64,000 nt of DNA from Campylobacter sp. CN_NE2 (GTDB lineage Bacteria > Campylobacterota > Campylobacteria > Campylobacterales > Campylobacteraceae): contig NZ_CP115608.1 in the NCBI RefSeq assembly GCF_027797465.1, positions 1,240,001 through 1,304,000 of the forward strand, read 5' to 3'. Shown piece after piece: positions 53,565 to 64,000 of the stretch. The position numbers and the translations under genes are program-made. The notes below the pieces were generated by a model, which was not told the DNA's origin, did no database searches, and worked only from the letters and a program-made list of their open reading frames with translations. Numbering within the stretch: position 1 is the stretch's first letter; each line of letters starts with the position of its first letter.

Positions 53565-54125
53565 TTAGATTTTTTTGTATGGTGCTTGACCTGTTTCGTA
53601 GAAATTATTTCCGTCGCAGTCAATCGCCACAATCGCAGGGAAATCTTCTACCACTAGTCTTGCGACGGCTTCTGGACCAAGTTCCGGGTAGGCTAGGACC
53701 TCATAAGATTTTATGCTTTGGCTGATGAGTGAGCCAGCACCACCTATGGCTACCATATAAACGCAGCCTGATTTTTTCATCGCTTCAACGACGGCTTCGC
53801 TTCTATAACCTTTGCCGATCATGCCGTTAATGCCGACTTCGTTTATCATTGTAGGGGTGTATTTGTCCATTCTGCCGCTTGTCGTAGGACCTGCTGCGCC
53901 GATTACATTTCCCGGTTTAGCAGGGCTTGGCCCAAGATAATAAATCGTCTCTCCTGCTAAATTTACAGGTAGTTTCTCTCCACGAGCCAAAGTTTCGGTC
54001 AAAACTTTGTGGGCGGCATCGCGGGCTGCTATGATTGTGCCTGAGATTAGCACATTATCTCCGGCTTTTAGGCTTTTTGCGACTTCTTTATTAAACGGTG
54101 CGGTTATTCTTTTTACTTCTGACAT
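53565..54125 (-). CDS. Class I fumarate hydratase, beta (C-terminal) subunit
   Basis: 186 residues from ATG 54125 (AAGGAGAT upstream; the longer frame starts inside the spacer). It converts fumarate and malate together with the alpha subunit. VNLAGETIYYLGPSPAKPGNVIGAAGPTTSGRMDKYTP and GKGYRSEAVVEAMKKSGCVYMVAIGGAGSLISQSIK carry the substrate-binding loop. Split two-subunit class I fumarases are usual in Campylobacter relatives, whereas E. coli FumA/FumB is one chain. Confidence 0.93.
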   Translation of the reverse strand: MSEVKRITAPFNKEVAKSLKAGDNVLISGTIIAARDAAHKVLTETLARGEKLPVNLAGETIYYLGPSPAKPGNVIGAAGPTTSGRMDKYTPTMINEVGINGMIGKGYRSEAVVEAMKKSGCVYMVAIGGAGSLISQSIKSYEVLAYPELGPEAVARLVVEDFPAIVAIDCDGNNFYETGQAPYKKI

Positions 54126-54135
54126 GATTATCTCC

Positions 54136-54981
54136 TTAAATTTCGGCACTAGCGTGTCTTGCTGCGTGGCAGTTGATGTTTATCGCCACAGGAAGCCCTG
54201 CTATGTGGGTTGGATACCACTCGACATTTACTTTAACGGCAGTATTTATGCCGCCTAGCCCTTGCGGTCCTACGCCTGTGGCACGAGCCATTTCTAGTAG
54301 TTCATCTTCAAGTTTTGCGTATCTTTCATCAGGATTTCTACTATCGACTGATCTAACGGCAGCTTTTTTTGCTAAAAGTGCGACTTTATCCATTGTTCCG
54401 CCGATTCCAACGCCCACAACCATAGGAGGACAGGCGTTTGGTCCTGCGTATTTGACGGCTTCAAGGAATACCTTTTTTACGCCTTCAACGCCGTCAGCCG
54501 GAACTAGCATTTTTAAAATCGATTTATTTTCACTACCAAAGCCTTTTGGAGCGACTGTGATTTTGATTTTTTCCCCAGGCACAATGCGTAAATTTATAAC
54601 CGCAGGAGTGTTGTTTGTGGTATTTTTTCGCTCAAACAAAGGCTCAGCCACGACTGATTTTCTAAGATAGTTATCGACATAGCCGTTTTTTACACCTTCA
54701 TTGATAGCATCTTCGATATATCCGCCTTCGATATGCACATCTTGTCCGACTTCTACAAAAACTACCGCCATGCCCGTATCTTGGCAAATCGGCGTTACGC
54801 CTTTTGCGGCAATGTCGGCATTTTGTAAAAGCTTTCCGATAATATCTTTTCCGATAGGCGAAACTTCGCTCTCACGCGCCTTTTCAAACGCCTTTCTCAT
54901 ATCAGGCGTAACGACATAACAAGCTTTTTTACAAAGCTCAGCGACTGTTTTAGAGATTTCTTCTGCTTGAATTGTTCTCAT
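54136..54981 (-). CDS. Class I fumarate hydratase, alpha (N-terminal) subunit, 4Fe-4S
   Basis: 281 residues from ATG 54981 (six bases after AGGAG; an ATG two codons earlier touches the ribosome-binding site). Three cysteines expected to hold the 4Fe-4S cluster are Cys66 (TPICQDTG), the Cys of PNACPPMVVGVGIGGTMDK and the Cys of ININCHAARHASAEI near the end. The cluster is oxygen-sensitive, fitting a microaerophile. Ten bases from the beta-subunit start. Confidence 0.93.
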   Translation of the reverse strand: MRTIQAEEISKTVAELCKKACYVVTPDMRKAFEKARESEVSPIGKDIIGKLLQNADIAAKGVTPICQDTGMAVVFVEVGQDVHIEGGYIEDAINEGVKNGYVDNYLRKSVVAEPLFERKNTTNNTPAVINLRIVPGEKIKITVAPKGFGSENKSILKMLVPADGVEGVKKVFLEAVKYAGPNACPPMVVGVGIGGTMDKVALLAKKAAVRSVDSRNPDERYAKLEDELLEMARATGVGPQGLGGINTAVKVNVEWYPTHIAGLPVAININCHAARHASAEI

Positions 54982-55135
54982 ACTCATCTCCTAAAAAATT
55001 TTTTAACATTTGTATTATAACTTTTAACAATTTAGCACACACTTAAAAGTTTAAATTTGAGAATTTTTTAAATTTGCATTTAAATTTAAATAAATTTATG
55101 CTACCATTTTGCTTATTTAAATTTAAAGGACAAAA

Positions 55136-55450
55136 ATGATTTTGGTAAATACAGAAACCGTGCCGGGAAAGGAAATTCAAAGCGTTTTTGGCGTGGTTTC
55201 AGGAAGCACGATTAGAGCTAAACATATCGGACGAGATATGATGGCAGGGCTAAAAAATGTTTTTGGTGGCGAACTAAAAGGCTACACCGAGCTTTTAGAA
55301 GATTCGCGTAAAGAAGCCACAAATCGTATGATAGCCCAAGCGCAAAGACTTGGCGCAAACGCAATCGTAAATGTTCGCTATGCTACTTCGTCGATTGCAG
55401 CGGGTGCGGCTGAAATTTATGTTTATGGCACGGCAGTGGTCGTAAGGTAG
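55136..55450 (+). CDS. YbjQ-family (DUF74) protein
   Basis: 104 residues. ILVNTETVPGKEIQSVFGVVSGSTIRAKHIGRDMMAGLKNVFGGELKGYTELLEDSRKEATNRMIAQAQRLGANAIVNVRYATSSI is the DUF74/heavy-metal-binding-domain pattern. Small pentameric proteins whose role is unknown. RBS AAAGGA; four bases separate it from the next gene. Confidence 0.9.
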   Translation: MILVNTETVPGKEIQSVFGVVSGSTIRAKHIGRDMMAGLKNVFGGELKGYTELLEDSRKEATNRMIAQAQRLGANAIVNVRYATSSIAAGAAEIYVYGTAVVVR

Positions 55451-55454
55451 TTTT

Positions 55455-55895
55455 ATGAGCGATATTATCATATTTTTAGTGCTTTTGGCTTTGGGGTATT
55501 TTTTCGGAAGTGCCGCAGAAGCTAATCACTACAAATCGATTAAAAAACGCGAGCTTAAATTTTTACGAATTCCGACAACAAATAAAAAATTTCCTATGCG
55601 AAGCGATGAGGTTGTAAATTCAGCGCTCGTGCAAGGAAGCGTTGTTGTTTCGGTGGATTATTTTAAGCGAATTTACGCAAGTGTTATAAATATTTTTGGC
55701 GGCAAGGTCGTGCCGTATGAAAGTCTGCTTGATCGTGCTAGAAGAGAGGCGGTTTTGCGTTTAAAAGAATCGGCTCCGACGGCTGATGAATTTATGAATT
55801 TACGCATCGAAACAGCGTCGATAACAAAAAATACAAAAAGTGTCGGCTCGATCGAAGTTTTTGCTTATGCTACGGCGATTTATTATAAAAAATGA
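55455..55895 (+). CDS. Membrane-anchored YbjQ-like protein
   Basis: 146 residues: one N-terminal transmembrane helix (IIIFLVLLALGYFFGSAAE) and then a divergent YbjQ-type domain (VVSVDYFKRIYASVINIFGGKVVPYESLLDRARREAVLRLKESAPTADEFMNLRIETASI). It repeats the architecture of the gene before it with a membrane tether. It ends four bases inside the M48 gene. Confidence 0.82.
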   Translation: MSDIIIFLVLLALGYFFGSAAEANHYKSIKKRELKFLRIPTTNKKFPMRSDEVVNSALVQGSVVVSVDYFKRIYASVINIFGGKVVPYESLLDRARREAVLRLKESAPTADEFMNLRIETASITKNTKSVGSIEVFAYATAIYYKK

Positions 55896-56662
55896 ACTAC
55901 GAACCACGATATACCGAAAGCGATGAAAATATAAGCAAAGAAAATCATATAAAAAATTTTCTTGCACTTACGCTAGGGGCGGTTGCCGGGATTATTGTTT
56001 TGGTTTTTGTTTTGCAAATTTTAGTAAATTTCGTGGTTAAATTTATCCCAGAAGAGACTGAACACAGAATTTTCTCATCAAAAATTCCAGCTGAAAAACT
56101 CACTCAAAAAGATAAAAATTTGCAAATTTTAGTCGATAAAATCAAACCTTGCGCTGACATAAAATACGATTTGCAAATTCATATAGAAGATAATAAAATC
56201 CCAAATGCCTACGCTAAAATCGGTGGCGATGTCGTCGTAACTAGCGAACTTTTTTCGCATATAAAAAGCGAAAACGGGCTAGTTTTTATTCTAGCGCACG
56301 AACTTTCACATTTTAAAAACCGCGACCATTTGCGTGGAACTGCTATAAATTTGGTATTTGGTGTGATTTCTGCTAGTCTTGGCGAAAGCAATGCTCTGCT
56401 AAATTTAATCCAAAATTTAGGATTTAGTAAATATTCACAAGACCAAGAAAGTGCAGCCGATAAAAGTGCGCTTGAAGTGCTAAATTGCTACTACGGGCAT
56501 GTCGGTGGGGCGGACGAATTTTTTGTAAGTATGGCAAAAGACGGCGATGAAAATATGATTTCAAATCTTTTTAGCTCCCACCCGAAGCTTCAAAAACGCA
56601 TAGAGATGATACGAAATTCTAAATTTAGCTTCGGAGAAACGAAAAAATTAAATTTGAACTAA
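55892..56662 (+). CDS. Membrane-anchored M48-family peptidase
   Basis: 256 residues. One transmembrane helix at about 25-50 (FLALTLGAVAGIIVLVFVLQILVNFVV), then the peptidase: HELSH at 136-140, DQESAADKSALEVLNCY (third ligand), and FSSHPKLQKRIEMI. The helix probably leaves the domain in the periplasm. It forms an operon with the two YbjQ proteins (ATGA overlap). That gene set suggests a conserved partnership whose substrate is unknown. Confidence 0.85.
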   Translation: MNYEPRYTESDENISKENHIKNFLALTLGAVAGIIVLVFVLQILVNFVVKFIPEETEHRIFSSKIPAEKLTQKDKNLQILVDKIKPCADIKYDLQIHIEDNKIPNAYAKIGGDVVVTSELFSHIKSENGLVFILAHELSHFKNRDHLRGTAINLVFGVISASLGESNALLNLIQNLGFSKYSQDQESAADKSALEVLNCYYGHVGGADEFFVSMAKDGDENMISNLFSSHPKLQKRIEMIRNSKFSFGETKKLNLN

Positions 56663-56683
56663 TAAATTCTATTAAAAGAGCAA

Positions 56684-57247
56684 CTATCCGCAAATTTTAT
56701 CTATTGATGATAAGAAATTTTGCATATTTTGCGGGGTTAGAACTCCGCTATGTTTGGTAATACCGTTTTTATCTAAAAGTAGCAAACTAGGTATGGCATT
56801 TACTCCGCCGTTTGCTCTTTCTAACGCTCTTGCACCACTTTGCGTGATTTCATAATTAATGTTTAGCGTTTTTTTGTATTTTTGGATAACACTTCGTTCT
56901 TTGTCTTCTAATAAAGCACCGACAATGCGTAAATTTGAACATTTTTTCTGTAAGCTTAAATAAAAAGGAACGCTTTTCTTACACGACGGACACCAAGTCG
57001 CAAAAAACACAAATAGCGTAGGCTGGTTGTTATTTTGCATAGTAAAGCCGTCTTTGCTTTTTTGCAAAGAAATTTGTTTCCCGCTATCTAAATTTAGCAC
57101 TACATTGTCGCCCAAGGTGTCGTTTTGGGAGATAGAATTTATATAGTGAGCCGAATTTCCTTTACCGTTTGATTTATTTGTATTAGATTTATAAACTGCG
57201 ACTGCAAAAACCACAGCAAAAATGATTAAAATTTTTGTTATATTCAT
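56684..57247 (-). CDS. TlpA/ResA-like membrane-anchored thioredoxin
   Basis: 187 residues from ATG 57247 (GGAGAAAAA upstream; a TTG four codons earlier lacks one). One N-terminal helix (MNITKILIIFAVVFAVAVYK) anchors a periplasmic thioredoxin domain with active site WCPSC (Cys86, Cys89) and a cis-proline at AIPSLLLLDKNG. It probably reduces disulfides for cytochrome c or protein maturation. Convergent with the M48 gene; single unit. Confidence 0.88.
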   Translation of the reverse strand: MNITKILIIFAVVFAVAVYKSNTNKSNGKGNSAHYINSISQNDTLGDNVVLNLDSGKQISLQKSKDGFTMQNNNQPTLFVFFATWCPSCKKSVPFYLSLQKKCSNLRIVGALLEDKERSVIQKYKKTLNINYEITQSGARALERANGGVNAIPSLLLLDKNGITKHSGVLTPQNMQNFLSSIDKICG

Positions 57248-57333
57248 ATTTTTCTCCAAATTTTTTGCATTATTTTAGCATTTTTTATAAATTTTGTAAA
57301 AATTTTAAAAATTTAGCCATTTATTAAGCTGTC

Positions 57334-57356
57334 TTTAAGCAACCCTCATATATAAT
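57334..57356 (+). promoter_or_regulatory. Promoter region of the rRNA operon
   Basis: TATAAT at 57351-57356 lies about 255 bp upstream of 16S. There is no clean -35 box at 17 bp (GTCTTTAAGC is nearest), which is normal in Campylobacter. The leader 57360-57611 includes the AAAGATAAAAAG hairpin and 16S processing sequence but no gene. Confidence 0.6.
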
Positions 57357-57611
57357 CACATTTCCTTTTCACGGAAACAACCTTCTCGGACTAAATCCTA
57401 GATTTTGTTTTTGTTAAAAAGCGTTTTTTAAATTAGTATTGTTAAACTATCTTTTAGTCAATCTTTGAAATCTAAACAAGTGATCGATTGAGCCAAAGGC
57501 AATTTTTATAATTGTCAAATTTAAAAGTTACAAACAATTAAGTTTTTAGATTAAAAACTTCATAAATTGAAGTTAAAAGATAAAAAGTTTCTTTTTATCT
57601 TTGATACATTT

Positions 57612-59122
<1,511 letters not shown>

Positions 59123-59214
59123 CTAGAGTACAAATGAATATTCTCTCACAAGATATTCATCATAAACTCAATCGTCCTTGTTTAGGTTTGAGGGATTGAC
59201 ACTAAATTTGAAAT

Positions 59215-59290
59215 GGGGAATTAGCTCAGCTGGGAGAGCGCCTGCTTTGCACGCAGGAGGTCAGCGGTTCGATCCCGCTATTCTCCACCA
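59215..59290 (+). tRNA. tRNA-Ala(TGC) in the rRNA spacer
   Basis: 76 nt, acceptor GGGGAAT/ATTCTCC, anticodon stem CTGC-TTTGCAC-GCAG giving TGC, T-loop GGTTCGATCCC, encoded CCA. The usual neighbour tRNA-Ile(GAT) is not seen in 59291-59722; only AT-rich processing sequence is present. Confidence 0.95.
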
Positions 59291-59642
59291 TTTAATCTCA
59301 AATTTAAAATCAAAAGATAGTTTTAAAGACTTAAATAGGAAGTTGCGAATTTAAACTTTCTATTTAAGTCTTTTATGGCTTAATGTTCTTTAATTTACCA
59401 TTGTTAAAAGTCACAATCAAGTTTTAATAAAAACGATTTTACAGGATCTTGTTAAAGCTTTAATTATATTTGATGAAAGCCAAGCTTTTAAATTTATTTG
59501 TTATCCAAATTTAAACGCTAAGATTAATAACACGATTATAAAGCCTAACTTACTTTATAATTTTAATCTCTTTCCGTCTTAATCAAATAAATTAAATATT
59601 GTAAAAGCAAATTTAACTAAATTTAAATTTATAAATTAAATC

Positions 59643-59668
59643 TTTTATCTTTAACAAGGAAGTAATGC
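59643..59668 (+). other. Left strand of the 23S processing stem
   Basis: TTTTATCTTTAACAAGGAAG... is complementary, over 26 bp with one G-U pair, to 62755-62780 beyond the 3' end of 23S. Such stems are the RNase III target that releases pre-23S. Confidence 0.75.
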
Positions 59669-59721
59669 AAATTAGAATATTAACATAGTCTAATACTTCA
59701 TTTTATTATGAAGTAAAAAAA

Positions 59722-62748
<3,027 letters not shown>

Positions 62749-62754
62749 TTTTAA

Positions 62755-62780
62755 GCATTACTTCCTTGTTAAGGATAAAA
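62755..62780 (+). other. Right strand of the 23S processing stem
   Basis: Complement of 59643-59668 (GCATTACTTCCTTGTTAA...). Confidence 0.75.
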
Positions 62781-62802
62781 CTTGCTTCGTCTTGTGGCAA
62801 TC

Positions 62803-62884
62803 TTTGTATGAGTTTCGTTGTTCGCTTCCTTGCGACGCACGATAAAGTGCGTCTCAGTCGCTCACAACTCACAACATACAAATC
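62803..62884 (+). repeat. Long hairpin in the 23S-5S spacer
   Basis: TTTGTATG.GTT..GTTG pairs with CAAC..CAACATACAAA; the apex CGCAC.GATAAA.GTGCG is a second stem. The fragment TCGCTCACAACTC recalls the apex of family A (ATCGCTCAC). Possible relative of family A, or a processing signal. Confidence 0.55.
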
Positions 62885-62973
62885 TTGCTCACAATACTCG
62901 CAACTTTAAATTTGAATAAATCAAATTTAATCCTTACGAGCAAAATTATTTTTATTAAGCTTGATGACTTTTG

Positions 62974-63018
62974 CAGTGTTAATTAAGCAAACTTTATAAG
63001 TTTCCTTAATTAACACTG
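62974..63018 (+). other. Processing hairpin upstream of 5S rRNA
   Basis: CAGTGTTAATTAAG (62974-62987) pairs perfectly with CTTAATTAACACTG (63005-63018), a 14-bp stem that ends on the first base of 5S, so cleavage within it would free the 5S precursor. Confidence 0.7.
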
Positions 63019-63136
63019 TCCGTGACTATACAGATGAGGAAACGCCTTGCTCCATACCGAACCAAGAAGCTAAGCTCATCATGGCTGATGATACTATCCC
63101 TTACTGGGACGGGGAAAGTAGGTCGTTGCGGACTTT
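63016..63136 (+). rRNA. rrf: 5S ribosomal RNA
   Basis: About 120 nt; GTCCG (63018) pairs with CGGAC (63129), and the internal CGCCTTGCTCCATACCGAACCAAGAAGCTAAG block is 5S-like. T-rich sequence (TCTTTTTTTTGTCTTTC) follows as terminator. Confidence 0.93.
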
Positions 63137-63308
63137 GTTGTTTATACTTTGTCTTTTTTTTGTCTTTCTTTCAAATTTCTTATCTTTTTTAAAATCTGAG
63201 GTTATTCGAAGTTTTTTTTCTTTCTTTTAAATTTATTATTATTTTTTGTTCTCAATTTTTTACATTTTAATTTATTTCAGCTGTTTTAATAGCATTATTT
63301 ACTATCCG

Positions 63309-63321
63309 TTTTTTTTTTTTT
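63309..63321 (+). repeat. T13 homopolymer upstream of the P-loop gene
   Basis: Thirteen T's lie 34-46 bp before ATG 63355, just ahead of the likely promoter core. The spacer 63137-63354 is otherwise AT-rich with no gene. Confidence 0.5.
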
Positions 63322-63354
63322 GTATCCTTACGCTTAAATTTATAAAGAAGTAAT

Positions 63355-63969
63355 ATGTTTGATTTATTTAAAAAAACAATAAAAAATGACAAAAAAGATA
63401 ATAGTAAAATACAATTTATTGTCATAACTGGCTTTGCTGGTAGTGGAAAGACAACTCTTGGTAAAGAGTTGGCAAAAAAGCTTGATTATGTTTATATAGA
63501 TAAAGATACTGCTACTAGGCAATATACCGATTATGTATTGACACAAAACAATTCCGGTCCTTATGATAGAGAGAGTGAATTTTATGTGAATAATTTGAGA
63601 AATTTAGAATATGAAATTAGTTTTAAACTTTGTGATGAAAATTTAGAATTAGGTAAAGGCGTAATTTTAACAATACCTTTCATAGGAAAAATTCAAAATT
63701 ATGATGATTTCAAAAATGAGATAGAAAAATATATTTCATTAGGGATAGATATAAGATTTATATGGATTTTACATAATGCAGAGTTAGAAAAAGAGAGAAT
63801 TTATAATAGAAATGCAATTAGAGATCATAATAAGATGAAAGATTGGGATAAATATCAGTCTGGTATAGAAAAAATTACTCCCGACGAACGATACGGCGCT
63901 TTTATATTTAATAATGATATAGATATAAACTTTGATGAAGCAATTTTAGAGGTCATAAAATGGCTTTAA
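63355..63969 (+). CDS. P-loop NTPase / kinase-like protein
   Basis: 204 residues. Walker A GFAGSGKT at 26-33, then KELAKKLDYVYIDKDTATR as in small-molecule kinases (shikimate-, adenylylsulfate- or zeta-type). YDRESEFYVNNLRNLEYEI and IRFIWILHNAELEKERIYNRNAIRDHNKMKDWDKYQ contain the arginine-rich lid (ER-x-x-NRNAIRD) of this superfamily. The substrate is unknown. Codons are more AT-rich and AGA-rich than those of the core genes, and no operon neighbour is familiar, so it may be acquired. It overlaps the next P-loop gene by ten bases. Confidence 0.75.
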   Translation: MFDLFKKTIKNDKKDNSKIQFIVITGFAGSGKTTLGKELAKKLDYVYIDKDTATRQYTDYVLTQNNSGPYDRESEFYVNNLRNLEYEISFKLCDENLELGKGVILTIPFIGKIQNYDDFKNEIEKYISLGIDIRFIWILHNAELEKERIYNRNAIRDHNKMKDWDKYQSGIEKITPDERYGAFIFNNDIDINFDEAILEVIKWL

Positions 63970-64000
63970 TTATTTTTAGTGGTATGCCGGCTAGCGGAAA
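63960..64000 (+). CDS. Second P-loop kinase-like protein, N-terminus only
   Basis: The frame ATG 63960 runs off the right edge and reads MALIIFSGMPASGK, a second strand-loop with Walker A (GMPASGK). It overlaps the previous gene by ten bases, so the two are translationally coupled. Two kinase-like proteins in tandem may form a two-enzyme module. The rest lies outside the window. Confidence 0.7.
   Translation, partial: MALIIFSGMPASG

Noticed and set aside
54173-54670. 165-residue plus-strand frame in the fumarase region
   Set aside because: Antisense to a clear fumarase alpha gene; Ser/Thr/Pro-rich shadow without a start signal.

Overview
The window comes from a Campylobacter-type epsilonproteobacterium, probably one of the non-thermotolerant species. 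It is AT-rich, and its spacers are full of AAATTTG-like words. The 16S/23S sequence, the 23S intervening sequence, the S10 operon without rpmD, and the nfu-TPR-murE-ybaB-ispA-tkt and moaC-DUF493 gene orders all fit that group. Species cannot be named from the window alone.

Layout. 1-6.8 kb: a redox/stress cluster of two aldo/keto reductases (one with a Tat signal), a haem-type membrane protein, a SUMF1-flavodoxin fusion, a cysteine-rich flavoprotein, an exported alpha/beta hydrolase and a cyclophilin-like protein. 6.9-7.7 kb: five tRNA genes and a small entericidin-like lipoprotein gene. 7.9-17.9 kb: mixed housekeeping genes (antiporter-type permease, thyX, Fe-ADH, NYN RNase, DUF475, rnhB, M15 peptidase, ATPase, solute-binding protein). 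18.0-28.8 kb: the S10/spc ribosomal operon through secY, map and infA. 28.8-34.7 kb: an insertion with GNAT, two inverted near-identical CoA-transferase genes, a LUD protein and a TSUP permease. 35.0-37.9 kb: the remaining alpha operon (rpmJ-rpsM-rpsK-rpsD-rpoA-rplQ). 38.0-44.0 kb: a tiny membrane protein gene, then nfu, murE, panD, ybaB, ispA and tkt. 44-53.5 kb: tRNA-Ser, YegP, a candidate sRNA, moaC, dcuB-like, an M48 lipoprotein, a CorC/HlyC protein, an exported flavodoxin and a haem-type membrane protein. 53.6-57.2 kb: class I fumarase (two subunits), a YbjQ/YbjQ/M48 operon and a TlpA-like thioredoxin. 57.6-63.1 kb: a complete rRNA operon. 63.4 kb to the end: two overlapping P-loop kinase-like genes.

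The most interesting signals are non-coding. (1) A 41-bp promoter element made of two direct AAATTTGnAGAATT half-sites exactly 21 bp apart lies 21-22 bp upstream of the -10 box of four genes (Tat AKR, exported hydrolase, Fe-ADH, flavodoxin lipoprotein). Two further single half-sites precede another AKR and a flavoprotein gene. This geometry is what an AraC/XylS-type activator would need, and the gene set resembles the aldehyde-responsive YqhC regulon. (2) There are two families of dispersed hairpin elements (A, four copies; B, three copies plus fragments). Their ends are conserved, and their 18-23 bp arms differ between copies yet remain self-complementary. Nearly all copies sit just 3' of a gene in that gene's orientation. 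(3) A 567-bp inverted duplication inside the ribosomal-operon insertion shows gene conversion and could invert the segment between its arms. (4) A candidate sRNA of about 67 nt has a CCUCC anti-Shine-Dalgarno stretch and its own promoter and terminator.
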